From: Clostridiales bacterium
GTDB lineage: Bacteria > Bacillota > Clostridia > Christensenellales > Aristaeellaceae
DNA length: 64,000 bases
Assembly: GCA_004557905.1 (NCBI GenBank)
Contig: SFFH01000008.1
Coordinates: forward strand, 1 to 64,000
Reading direction: 5' to 3'
The notes beneath the pieces are model-generated. The model did not search any database, was not told the origin of the DNA, and was given only the letters and a program-made list of their open reading frames with translations. This document shows positions 15,996 to 23,937 of this stretch, one piece after another. Positions within the stretch are counted from its first letter, which is position 1; every line of letters begins with the position of its first letter. The position numbers and the translations under genes are program-made.

Positions 15996-16471
15996 TGAAG
16001 AGACTGATATGCATCGGCGTGCCCGTCATCGCAGCGGATCAGGCCATCAAGGCGGTAATCCGCCGCCAGACACCGGGACAGATGATTTTTGAGATTCCCG
16101 GCGTCGTTGCCATCACGCCCAGCTTCAACACGGGTGCGGCGTTCAGCCTACTCTCCGGGAGCGTCGTTTTGCTGGCGGCGATTTCTGCGGCGCTGCTCCT
16201 GGCGCTGGTCATCTACGCCAGCAGGAATATGCGCCTGACGCAGGCGGCACAAGCGGCGCTCTGCTGTTTGGTCGGCGGCGGGGTGGGTAACCTGATCGAC
16301 CGGATCGCATATGCCGGTGTGACGGATTACATTCGCCTGCTGCTGTTTGATTTTCCGGTTTTTAATCTGGCGGATATGGCGATCACGGGCTCGATTGCCG
16401 TGCTGCTCATTCTGCTGCTGACAGGAAGGCTTGAGGAAACTACGGGAGAAAAAGATGGATCAGATCATTGA
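15992..16471 (+). CDS. lspA: Lipoprotein signal peptidase (signal peptidase II)
   Basis: A 159-residue four-helix aspartic protease cutting lipoprotein signal peptides before the lipidated cysteine. Family motifs are FNTGAAFSL, VGNLIDRI (catalytic Asp103) and FNLADMAI (catalytic Asp128). It overlaps the DUF5665 stop at its start and rluD at its end, a common lspA-rluD arrangement. Confidence 0.95.
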   Translation: MMKRLICIGVPVIAADQAIKAVIRRQTPGQMIFEIPGVVAITPSFNTGAAFSLLSGSVVLLAAISAALLLALVIYASRNMRLTQAAQAALCCLVGGGVGNLIDRIAYAGVTDYIRLLLFDFPVFNLADMAITGSIAVLLILLLTGRLEETTGEKDGSDH

Positions 16472-17372
16472 ATTGACGGTTGCCCCGGAGGACGACGGCA
16501 TGCGCATCGACGCATACCTGCGCGCCCATACGGAGTTTTCCCGTTCGCGCATATCGGCCCTGATGCTTGAAGGCGCCGTCTCCGTCGACGGCGAGGTGCA
16601 GGCCAAGCCCGCCTTTAAGGTCACGGCGGGACAGCGCATCGCGCTGGCGGTGCCGCAGACGCGCCCGGTGGACGTTCTCCCGCAGGATATCCCGCTGGAT
16701 ATCCTCTATCAGGATGCGGACGTGGTGATCGTCAATAAGCCGTGCGGCATGGTGGTGCATCCGGCCGCCGGCAACGAGGACGGGACGCTGGTCAATGCGC
16801 TGTTGTATCATGTGCATGATCTCTCCGGCATCGGCGGCGAGATGCGGCCGGGCATTGTGCACCGTCTGGACAAGGACACGTCGGGGCTGATTCTGATTGC
16901 CAAGAACGACCGCGCACACGCCGCTCTGAGCGAGCAGTTCAAGGCGCGCACGATGGAGAAGCACTATCGCGCGGTGGCGTTCGGCAATTTCCCGGAGGAT
17001 GCCGGGCTGATCGACGCGCCGATCGCCCGCCATCCGGTTGACCGTAAGAAGATGGCGATCGTGCCTGACGGAAAGCCCTCGCAGACGGAATGGAAGGTCA
17101 TAGAGCGGCTCAAGGGCGCAACCTATCTGGACGTGCACCTGCTCACCGGCAGAACGCATCAGATTCGCGTGCACATGCATTCCATCGGCCATCCACTGCT
17201 GGGCGACAGGATCTATGCGCCGAACATCAGGACGAGCGTGCATATCCCTCGGCTGATGCTTCACGCATACAGTTTGGCGTTTACACATCCGGCCACAGGC
17301 GAGCGCATGACGCTGTGCGCGCCGCTGCCCGAGAAGTTTGAAACGACGCTGGAAAAGCTGAGGCAGCCTTGA
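16455..17372 (+). CDS. RluA/RluD family pseudouridine synthase
   Basis: A 305-residue 23S rRNA pseudouridine synthase of the RluD type. It has an N-terminal S4 domain (RIDAYLRAHTEFSRSRISALMLEGAVSVDG), then the catalytic domain with HRLDKDTSGLILIAKN, catalytic Asp about residue 139, and the later motif LLTGRTHQIRVHMHSIGHPLLGD-type segment. The start at 16455 has GGGAGA upstream and lies inside the lspA 3' end. It is followed by a terminator shared with the convergent dapA gene. Confidence 0.93.
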   Translation: MDQIIELTVAPEDDGMRIDAYLRAHTEFSRSRISALMLEGAVSVDGEVQAKPAFKVTAGQRIALAVPQTRPVDVLPQDIPLDILYQDADVVIVNKPCGMVVHPAAGNEDGTLVNALLYHVHDLSGIGGEMRPGIVHRLDKDTSGLILIAKNDRAHAALSEQFKARTMEKHYRAVAFGNFPEDAGLIDAPIARHPVDRKKMAIVPDGKPSQTEWKVIERLKGATYLDVHLLTGRTHQIRVHMHSIGHPLLGDRIYAPNIRTSVHIPRLMLHAYSLAFTHPATGERMTLCAPLPEKFETTLEKLRQP

Positions 17373-17402
17373 TGCAGACGCCCTGGCAGTAATCCAAACG
17401 CA

Positions 17403-17436
17403 AAACAACTCCCGTGAAACGCGGGAGTTTGTTTTT
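17403..17436 (+). terminator. Intrinsic terminator between rluD and dapA
   Basis: AACTCCCG and CGGGAGTT form a stem around TGAAACG, followed by TGTTTTT; on the opposite strand an A/T tract also follows, so it may serve both converging genes. Confidence 0.85.
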
Positions 17437-17461
17437 GCCTATGGATTGCTGGCGTTGTGCC

Positions 17462-18367
17462 TTATCTCTGGGCGATCAGGCCGCAGTCCTCAAGAACGCG
17501 CTGCAGGCGGCTCCTGTACGGTTCATCCATGGGTACAAGGGGCAAGCGAACCACGTCGTGAATCAGGCCCATCATGGCGAGCGCCGCTTTGACGGGAATG
17601 GGATTGACCTGCGCAAACAGCGCGCGCATCAGGGGAAGGAGCGCCTGCTGCGCGTCAGCCGCCTCGTCAAAGCAGCCGTTTTGGCAGGCGAAGGTGATGA
17701 GCCGGGTCTGCAAGGGCAGGATGTTGCTGCACACGCTGATCGCGCCCGCAGCGCCCAGCGCCATCAGGGGCACGATCAGGTCGTCGTTGCCGCAGTAAAG
17801 CGGCAGTTCGCCGTGTGTCCGCTGGATAAAGTCAGTGGCAAGCGAGAGGTCGCCGCTCGCCTCCTTCAGCCCGGCGACGTTGGGATGGACGGCAAGCTGC
17901 GCAAGGGTATCGGGACTCATGCTCATGCCCGTGCGGCTGGGCACGTTGTAGAGGATCATCGGCAGATCGCAGCTGTCGAGAATCGCGCTGTAATGGCGGA
18001 TGAGACCGTTCTGCGTCGTCTTGTTGTAATAGGGCGTCACGCTGAGCTGTCCCTGCGCGCCAAGCTTCCTGGCCTGCCTGGCGTATTCGATTGCGCGGCG
18101 GGTATCGTTGGAGCCGGTGCCGACCAGAACCGGGATGCGTCCGCCTGCCGCCTCAAGTCCGACGGCGATGACGCGCTCCCGCTCATCCATGTTGAGCGTA
18201 CAGGGCTCGCCGGTGGTGCCCAGCAGCACCAGCGCGTCGATGCCCGCGTCGAGCTGAAGTGAAATCAGCCGTCTGAGCGCCTCCTCATCCAGGGAGCCGT
18301 CCGGCAGAAAGGGGGTGACGAGCGCGGTTGCGCAGCCTGTAAAGAGCGGGGATGGATGGGCAAACAC
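17462..18367 (-). CDS. dapA: 4-hydroxy-tetrahydrodipicolinate synthase
   Basis: A 301-residue (beta/alpha)8 aldolase that condenses pyruvate with aspartate semialdehyde for lysine, diaminopimelate and dipicolinate. The Schiff-base Lys168 is in GLKEASGD, Tyr140 in LYNVPSRTG, and GTTGEPCTL at about 50-58. The start is GTG 18367, eight bases after AGGAGG; an ATG two bases upstream is out of frame. It lies downstream of asd on the same strand, but a terminator separates them, so read-through or an own promoter is needed. Confidence 0.95.
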   Translation of the reverse strand: MFAHPSPLFTGCATALVTPFLPDGSLDEEALRRLISLQLDAGIDALVLLGTTGEPCTLNMDERERVIAVGLEAAGGRIPVLVGTGSNDTRRAIEYARQARKLGAQGQLSVTPYYNKTTQNGLIRHYSAILDSCDLPMILYNVPSRTGMSMSPDTLAQLAVHPNVAGLKEASGDLSLATDFIQRTHGELPLYCGNDDLIVPLMALGAAGAISVCSNILPLQTRLITFACQNGCFDEAADAQQALLPLMRALFAQVNPIPVKAALAMMGLIHDVVRLPLVPMDEPYRSRLQRVLEDCGLIAQR

Positions 18368-18440
18368 ATGGCATTCCTCCTGAGACCATCGCAGAGGGGA
18401 GTCCGGCAGGCCGCCGGGTGAGAAGCTTCATGAAGGGCGC

Positions 18441-18494
18441 AAAAAACCGCCGCAGAACGAAACAACTGTCTCAAGTGTTTCCGTCGTGCGGCGG
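18441..18494 (-). terminator. Intrinsic terminator between asd and dapA
   Basis: On the minus strand CCGCCGCA (18494-18487 side) pairs with TGCGGCGG (18454-18447), with an inner GGAAACA/TTGTTTC stem, followed by TTTTTT. It lies between asd and dapA and may only partly terminate. Confidence 0.8.
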
Positions 18495-18522
18495 GCAATA
18501 TGTGTTTTAATGTGAATGGAAA

Positions 18523-19608
18523 TTACTTCTTGGGGATGTAGCCCTGCGCACAGAGCTGCTCGGCAATCAGCACAGCGCCGCCGGCAGCGCCGCGCAGCGT
18601 GTTGTGGGACAGGCCGACGAAGCGCCAGTCGAACAGCGAATCGCCGCGAAGGCGGCCCATCGAAACGCCCATGCCGTGCTCAAAGTCGCGGTCCAGCTTC
18701 GTCTGCGGACGGTTATCCTCCTCGCAGTACTGGATAAACGGATGCGGGGCGCTGGGCAGATTCAGCTTCTGCGGCATGCCCTCGAAGGTGCGCCAGCGCT
18801 CGATGATCTCTTCCTTCGAAGCAGGCTTTTCAAAGCTCGCCCAGCAGGCGGCCATGTGACCGTCGGCTACGGCGACGCGGATGCAGTGCGCGCTGATGAT
18901 CGGGGCCTTTGCCGGAACGATCACGCCGCCTTCCACCTTGCCCCAGATCTTAAGCGGCTCCTGCTCGCTCTTTTCCTCTTCGCCGCCGATATAGGGGATG
19001 ACGTTGTCGACCATCTCCGGCCAGCGGGCAAACGTCTTGCCAGCGCCGGAGATCGCCTGATAGGTGGAAACGACGATGCGGGTGGGCTTCAGGTCCCGGA
19101 GGGCGGTCAGCGCCGGCACATAGGACTGGATGGAGCAGTTCGGCTTGACGGTGACAAAGCCCGTCTTCGTGCCCAGACGCTTGCGCTGATACTCGATCAC
19201 GTCCGCATGCTCGGGGTTCAGCTCCGGGATGATCATCGGAACGTCCGGCGTGCCGCGGTGCGCGGAGTTGTTGGAGACGACCGGCGTCTCAGTCTTCGCG
19301 TAAGCGTCCTCCAGGGCGCGGATTTCATCCTTTTTCATATCCACAGCGCAGAAGACAAAGTCAACCTGGCTGGTCACACGCTCGACATCGGAGGCGTCGA
19401 GCACGGTCATCCGCTTGATGGGGTCAGGGATCGGCCAGGAGAAGGCCCAGCGGCCGGAGACGGCCTCCTCATAGGTCTTGCCCGCACTGCGCGCAGAAGC
19501 GGCGAGCGCCGCGATTTCAAACCAGGGATGATCGGCAAGCAGGGAAACAAAGCGCTGACCAACCATGCCGGTTGCGCCAACGATCGCTACGCGCCATTTG
19601 CGCTCCAT
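18523..19608 (-). CDS. asd: Aspartate-semialdehyde dehydrogenase (archaeal/fungal-type)
   Basis: A 361-residue NADP-dependent enzyme reducing aspartyl phosphate to the semialdehyde. The N-terminal GATGMVGQRF nucleotide loop and the active-site segment VKPNCSIQSYVPAL (Cys158) are visible, then STYQAISGAGKTF and the late SMGRLRGDSLFDWRFVGLSHNT segment. This sequence type (PNCSIQ, KRMTVLDASDVERV) is the archaeal/fungal-like subfamily found in some Clostridia rather than the E. coli type. ATG 19608 was chosen for spacing from GAAAGGA; an ATG at 19614 is too close. Product feeds the adjacent DapA. Confidence 0.93.
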   Translation of the reverse strand: MERKWRVAIVGATGMVGQRFVSLLADHPWFEIAALAASARSAGKTYEEAVSGRWAFSWPIPDPIKRMTVLDASDVERVTSQVDFVFCAVDMKKDEIRALEDAYAKTETPVVSNNSAHRGTPDVPMIIPELNPEHADVIEYQRKRLGTKTGFVTVKPNCSIQSYVPALTALRDLKPTRIVVSTYQAISGAGKTFARWPEMVDNVIPYIGGEEEKSEQEPLKIWGKVEGGVIVPAKAPIISAHCIRVAVADGHMAACWASFEKPASKEEIIERWRTFEGMPQKLNLPSAPHPFIQYCEEDNRPQTKLDRDFEHGMGVSMGRLRGDSLFDWRFVGLSHNTLRGAAGGAVLIAEQLCAQGYIPKK

Positions 19609-19628
19609 GTACATCCATCCTTTCAAAG

Positions 19629-19654
19629 GCCTGCTTTATCGTGATAAAGCAGGC
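19629..19654 (-). promoter_or_regulatory. Perfect palindrome in asd leader
   Basis: GCCTGCTTTATC and GATAAAGCAGGC are exact inverse repeats (12-base arms) with a two-base spacer. The element begins about six bases after the expected transcription start of asd and ends just before its ribosome site, so it is either an operator or a leader hairpin. It is not followed by a U run. No known lysine riboswitch features are present. Confidence 0.75.
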
Positions 19655-19666
19655 GATAATGCGTCC

Positions 19667-19695
19667 ATCATAGCATCTGGCGCCATAATTGTCAA
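19667..19695 (-). promoter_or_regulatory. Sigma-A type promoter for asd
   Basis: On the minus strand TTGACA (19695-19690), 17-base spacer, TATGAT (19672-19667). Confidence 0.85.
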
Positions 19696-19753
19696 GGGCG
19701 TTGACCCGCCTGATAAAAAATACGCCCCTGCCTGATGAAATGTGCACCCCGAC

Positions 19754-19782
19754 TTTTCATTTTTGCGCATGTGTGGTAAAAT
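19754..19782 (+). promoter_or_regulatory. Possible promoter for M20 peptidase gene
   Basis: TTTTCA (19754-19759), 17-base spacer, TAAAAT (19777-19782). The -35 box is weak. Confidence 0.4.
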
Positions 19783-19850
19783 AAAAGTTAATTGAGCCGC
19801 GCGAAATGAGGGCGGATGCGCGGCGAGGTCTATGGAATGGAGCATACTGT

Positions 19851-21005
19851 ATGGACAGAAGAGAGCTTGACATAGAAGTGCGGGGCTATCTTGACCAGCT
19901 GCGCGCGCACAGACGCGCCCTGCACCGCATTCCCGAAATCGGAGAGGCCGAGCACAAGACGCAAGCCTATCTGATGGAGCAGCTGCGCAGGCTTGCGCCG
20001 GATGATCTGCGCGTGTTCGCCGGCACGGGCTTGCGCGCCGTGTTCAGGGGAAACGGGCAGGGGCGTGTCGTAGCGTTCCGCGCGGATATCGACGCGCTGC
20101 CTGTGCGCGAGCAGACGGGTTGCAGCTTTGCTTCCACGCATGAAGGCTGCATGCACGCCTGCGGTCACGACGGCCACATGGCCAATCTGCTGACCTTTGC
20201 GCAGTGGCTGCATGATCATCGCGGGAGCTTGATCGACGACGTGGTATTGCTTTTCCAGCCGGCGGAGGAGACGATCGGCGGCGCAAAGCGGATGATCGAC
20301 GAGGGCGCGCTGGAAAACCCGCATGTCGATGTGATCTACGGCATGCACATGATGCCGGACGTGCCGAAGGGGAAGATCGCCTGCTGCGCAGGGCCGATCA
20401 TGGCGCAGACCTGCGAGATGGACTTCGTCATCCACGGCAGAAGCGCACACGGCGCGACGCCGCATCTGGGCACGGACGCCATCACGGCGATGGGTCACCT
20501 GCTCACGCTGTTCCAGACGACCGTGGCGCGCAGCGTCGATCCCTGTCAACAGGCGCTCATCACCATCGGCAAGGTCCGCGCGGGCGAGCAGCGCAATATC
20601 CTCGCGGACCGCGCGGAGCTGCAGGGCATCGTCCGAACCTTCTCCAACAGGGTATACGAGGGGCTGGAGGCGCGCATCCGCGACGATTTGAAGGGCATTG
20701 AGGCGGCGTTCGGCGTGGAGACGGAGTTCATCAAGCGCGTGTTCTATCCGTGCGTGGAGAACGACGAAAGGGAGTTTGAACGCGTCAGGGCGGTGCTGGG
20801 CGACCGGTTTCTGCCGGCTAAGCCGCGCATGACGGCGGAGGACTTTTCGTATTATCAGCTCAGCGTGCCGGGCGTGTTCGTCTTCTGCGGCTGCATGGAT
20901 GACATGCATAACGCGCCGCTGCATGCACCGACGTTTGATTTTGACGAGGAAGCGCTGCTTCCGGGGCTGGCACTGTTTGCCGGCCTGGTAAACCTTGCTT
21001 CATGA
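19851..21005 (+). CDS. M20D family amidohydrolase
   Basis: A 384-residue metal-dependent amidohydrolase of the M20D group (hippuricase, IAA-amino acid hydrolase, N-acetyl-diaminopimelate deacetylase). Metal-site motifs are HRIPEIGEAEHKT, ADIDALPVREQTG, MHACGHDGH, LFQPAEETIGGA and GMHMMPDVPKG, with HGRSAHGATPHLG of the dimerisation domain and APLHAPTFDFDEEAL at the end. Lying divergent from asd-dapA, it might be the DapL-like deacetylase of the acetyl branch of lysine synthesis, but no dapD is here and the substrate is uncertain. ATG 19851 follows ATGGAG by eight bases. Confidence 0.86.
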   Translation: MDRRELDIEVRGYLDQLRAHRRALHRIPEIGEAEHKTQAYLMEQLRRLAPDDLRVFAGTGLRAVFRGNGQGRVVAFRADIDALPVREQTGCSFASTHEGCMHACGHDGHMANLLTFAQWLHDHRGSLIDDVVLLFQPAEETIGGAKRMIDEGALENPHVDVIYGMHMMPDVPKGKIACCAGPIMAQTCEMDFVIHGRSAHGATPHLGTDAITAMGHLLTLFQTTVARSVDPCQQALITIGKVRAGEQRNILADRAELQGIVRTFSNRVYEGLEARIRDDLKGIEAAFGVETEFIKRVFYPCVENDEREFERVRAVLGDRFLPAKPRMTAEDFSYYQLSVPGVFVFCGCMDDMHNAPLHAPTFDFDEEALLPGLALFAGLVNLAS

Positions 21006-21021
21006 TTCAGGAGGAATACAC

Positions 21022-21972
21022 ATGGGCTTTTTTGACAGGTACTTTTACGGCAAGGCGGGCAAGCGCGATTACAGCGAAATGGATATGCCCAAGAACCGCG
21101 TCTCTCTGTTCTTCCTCGTGCTCAAGGATCACTTCTTTGATCTGATCAAGATCAATTTTCTGCAGCTCGTCTTCTGGCTGCCGTTCCTGATCTGGACGTA
21201 TATCAACATGATGGCGATTCAAACCATCGATGCGCAGCCGATGCTTGAAATGGAAAATGGCGCGCAGCAGCTCATGAGCACCATGGGCAGCTATCTGATG
21301 ATGTGGCTCATTGGCCTGATTCCGTGCACGGCGATTACGGGTCCGTCCTCCGCTGGCGCTGCGTATGTCATGCGAAACTGGGCGCGCGACCAGCATGCGT
21401 TCCTGTTTTCGGACTTCAAGGACGCCTTCAAGAGCAACTGGAAGCAGGCGCTCCCGGTGTCCGTCATCACGGCGCTTGTGCCGGTGTTGGCATATACGGC
21501 GGTCGTGTACTATGGCACGCTGGCATCCAGCAACACCCTGATGCTGCTCCCGCTCGTTCTCGTGTTCTCCGCGACGCTGATGTGGACCCTGATGCTGCCG
21601 CTGCTCTATCCGATGATGATCGGCTATGAGCTCAGGTTTTCCGCGCTGATGAAGAATGCTCTGTTCATGGCGGCCGCGCGTCTGCCGCAGCTGCTGATGG
21701 CGCGCCTGATCACGTTTGTTCCGATTGCGGCGCTGCTCATGGGCCTGTACACCGGCAATGCGGTGGTAATTCTGGTAGTCTCGCTGTATTACATGCTCTT
21801 TGGCTTTGCATTCTCGCGTCTGGTGTATGCGTCTGTGGCCAACAGCGTGTTTGACAAGTTTCTCAACCCGCACATCGAGGGCGCGCCTGTGGGCCTGGGC
21901 CTTCGTCCGCACTCGGAGGAGGATGAGCTGCCGGACGACGACGATGAGGAAGACGAGGACGACGAGGTCTGA
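21022..21972 (+). CDS. DUF624 (YesL-like) membrane protein
   Basis: A 316-residue protein. The start MGFFDRYFYGKAGKRDYSEMD and LVFWLPFLIWTY match the DUF624/YesL family, whose members often sit near sugar transport genes. About six transmembrane segments span residues 35-270, and the C-terminus is a strongly acidic tail of about 20 Asp/Glu-rich residues. AGGAGG precedes the ATG. Function is unknown; no transporter is adjacent in this case. Confidence 0.78.
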   Translation: MGFFDRYFYGKAGKRDYSEMDMPKNRVSLFFLVLKDHFFDLIKINFLQLVFWLPFLIWTYINMMAIQTIDAQPMLEMENGAQQLMSTMGSYLMMWLIGLIPCTAITGPSSAGAAYVMRNWARDQHAFLFSDFKDAFKSNWKQALPVSVITALVPVLAYTAVVYYGTLASSNTLMLLPLVLVFSATLMWTLMLPLLYPMMIGYELRFSALMKNALFMAAARLPQLLMARLITFVPIAALLMGLYTGNAVVILVVSLYYMLFGFAFSRLVYASVANSVFDKFLNPHIEGAPVGLGLRPHSEEDELPDDDDEEDEDDEV

Positions 21973-22032
21973 CCCGCGGGCGGCATGAAAGCCCCAGCTC
22001 CCGGAGAGAATGATTCCGGGGGGTGAGGCGCG

Positions 22033-22218
22033 ATGCCGGTGCTGTACAGAAAGCCGACGAGCCGGGAGCGGAACAAGTATCGCGCAGCCGAAGCGGCTGG
22101 GCTGCTTGACCGGGTGCTCGAGGTCGGCTGGGCCGGACTGTCCGCGAAGGAGAGCGGACGGATCGGCGGCATTCTTGCACATATGGATCGGGAGAAAACG
22201 ACGCACGATGTACGATGA
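22033..22218 (+). CDS. Divergent small acid-soluble spore protein (alpha/beta SASP-like)
   Basis: A 61-residue protein with GGGGTGAGG upstream of its ATG. The segment KYRAAEAAGLLDRVLEVGW followed by AGLSAKESGRIGGILAHM aligns by pattern with alpha/beta SASPs (K.E.A.ELG...GW..L...E.GRIGG), which coat spore DNA. It keeps the GRIGG and acidic-glycine elements but has a shorter C-terminus. Its end overlaps the start of the methyltransferase gene by 11 bases. The assignment rests on a short pattern and other sporulation genes in the window. Confidence 0.6.
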   Translation: MPVLYRKPTSRERNKYRAAEAAGLLDRVLEVGWAGLSAKESGRIGGILAHMDREKTTHDVR

Positions 22219-22972
22219 TTTTGCAGGCGTATATGATACGCTGATGGACGATTACGACTACGACGCGTGGAGCGAGCACTATCTTTCGCTCATCCGGGAC
22301 GCGCTGGGCGAGCCGCCTGCGCGCATGGCGGAATGCGCCTGCGGCACGGGCAGCCTGACGGTGCGATTTGCGCGGAAGGGCGTGAATGTCGTCGGTGTCG
22401 ATCTCTCCGCCGCGATGCTCAGACGCGCGGAGGAAAAGGCGCGGGCATGGGGTGTGGAGGCTGCGTTTGTCCGGCAGGATATGCGTCGGCTCACGTTGCC
22501 GCGCCGCGTCGGCGCGGTGCTGGCGACGTGCGACGGCGTGAACTACCTGACCACGCCGCAGGACGTCAAGGCGTTTTTCAGTGCCGCATACGCGCAGCTT
22601 CTGCCGGGCGGCGTGCTGTGCTTTGACTGCTCCAGCCGGCATAAGCTGGAAGACGAGATGGGCGATGCGTTCTTCGGCGAGGAGCGCGACGGAATCGCGA
22701 CGCTCTGGCAGAACACGCTCAACCGGCAGACGCATGTGCTGACGATGGATGTGACCTTCTTCGTACGCGAGGAGGACGGACGCTATCGCCGCTTCCGGGA
22801 GCAGCACCGCCAGCGTGCGCACAGCGCGCAGGAGATCTGCGCATGGCTTGCCGAGGCCGGCTTTGAGGAAGTTCACGCGTATGGCGAGCTGCGCAGGGAT
22901 GCGCCACGGGACGACGATTCGCGAATTCACTATACGGCGCGCAGACCGCAGGAACAGGCGTTCACGCTGTGA
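22208..22972 (+). CDS. Class I SAM-dependent methyltransferase
   Basis: A 254-residue methyltransferase. Start MYDDFAGVYDTLMDDYDYDAWSEHY is typical of the YqeM-like ubiE-type family, followed by the SAM loop AECACGTGSLTVRFARKG, the acidic residue in VVGVDLSAAMLRRAEEKA, and DMRRLTLPRRVGAVLATCDGVNYL. In other Bacillota the relative YqeM lies in the comE/rsfS region; here it lies between a SASP-like gene and hslO. The substrate is unknown. Confidence 0.88.
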   Translation: MYDDFAGVYDTLMDDYDYDAWSEHYLSLIRDALGEPPARMAECACGTGSLTVRFARKGVNVVGVDLSAAMLRRAEEKARAWGVEAAFVRQDMRRLTLPRRVGAVLATCDGVNYLTTPQDVKAFFSAAYAQLLPGGVLCFDCSSRHKLEDEMGDAFFGEERDGIATLWQNTLNRQTHVLTMDVTFFVREEDGRYRRFREQHRQRAHSAQEICAWLAEAGFEEVHAYGELRRDAPRDDDSRIHYTARRPQEQAFTL

Positions 22973-22998
22973 GCATCTGCGCCACAGGAGGAAAGACA

Positions 22999-23901
22999 AT
23001 GGAACAGAAAAAATCCAGGCTGCTTCGCATGACGCTCAAGGGCGGCGAGGCGCGTGTGTTCTTGTGCGATACGACGGAGATGGCGCAGCAGGCGCGCGAC
23101 ATGCACAATGCGAGCAACACCTGCACGGCAGCCATGGGCCGCATGCTGGCGGCGATCTCCATCATGGGTGTCGGTCTCAAAAGCGAGGGCGACCGGATCA
23201 CGGCGACGATCAACGGCGGCGGCCCTGCCGGCCCGATCTGCGGCGTGGCTGGTCCGGACGGCGTGGTCAAGGTTACGGTCGAGCATCCGGAGGTAGAGCT
23301 GCCGCTCAAGCCGAATGGCAAGCTGGACGTCGGCGGTGCGCTGGGCAAGGACGGACAGCTGACGGTCATGCGCTCGTTCAGCTATGGCGAGCCGTATGTC
23401 GGCCGCGTTCAGCTGGTCTCCGGCGAAATCGCCGAGGATTTTGCGATGTACTATCTGGAGTCCGAGCAGACGCCGTCGCTGTGCGCGCTGGGCACGCTCG
23501 TGGGCGAAACGGTGCTCTCCGCCGGCGGCATCCTCATTCAGGCCATGCCGGGCTGCTCGGATGAGCTGCTGGACGCCCTGGAGATCCGCGCGGAGCTCTT
23601 TGGCTCGATCTCCCAGCTGCTTCAGGAGATGACGCTCGAGGAGCTGGCGTACGCCTGCTTCCGCGGACTTGATCCGGAGGTGCTTGAGGAGATTCCGCTA
23701 ACGCTTCAGTGTGACTGCTCGCGCGATTACATCGAGCGCGTGCTGCTGTCCATGGGCGAAAAGGAGATTCGCGAGCTCATCCGCACGCAGCACGGCTGCG
23801 AGGTGACCTGCCATTTCTGCCGCCGACACTATGCCTTTACCGGTGAGGAGCTGGAAGCGCTGCTTGAGCAGGCCAAGAATGAAGAAGAGGCGGAAGCGTA
23901 A
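22999..23901 (+). CDS. hslO: Redox-regulated chaperone Hsp33
   Basis: A 300-residue holdase activated by oxidation. The N-terminal domain contains ARDMHNASNTCTAAMGRML; the redox switch has CDC at residues 238-240 and CEVTCHFC at 267-274, giving the CxC...CxxC zinc set. AGGAGG lies upstream of ATG 22999. It follows the methyltransferase with 26 bases between and ends before a TPR-like gene. Confidence 0.95.
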   Translation: MEQKKSRLLRMTLKGGEARVFLCDTTEMAQQARDMHNASNTCTAAMGRMLAAISIMGVGLKSEGDRITATINGGGPAGPICGVAGPDGVVKVTVEHPEVELPLKPNGKLDVGGALGKDGQLTVMRSFSYGEPYVGRVQLVSGEIAEDFAMYYLESEQTPSLCALGTLVGETVLSAGGILIQAMPGCSDELLDALEIRAELFGSISQLLQEMTLEELAYACFRGLDPEVLEEIPLTLQCDCSRDYIERVLLSMGEKEIRELIRTQHGCEVTCHFCRRHYAFTGEELEALLEQAKNEEEAEA

Positions 23902-23937
23902 TCATCCTCCCAGATTAGAATGAATAGGAGGTTGGCC

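Noticed and set aside
18265..18498. Small minus-strand frame upstream of dapA
   Set aside because: It lies in another frame over the dapA 5' end and the asd terminator, has no ribosome site and low-complexity composition.
19629..19654. Lysine riboswitch before asd
   Set aside because: The leader is only a few dozen bases long, far too short for an L-box, and contains only the palindrome.
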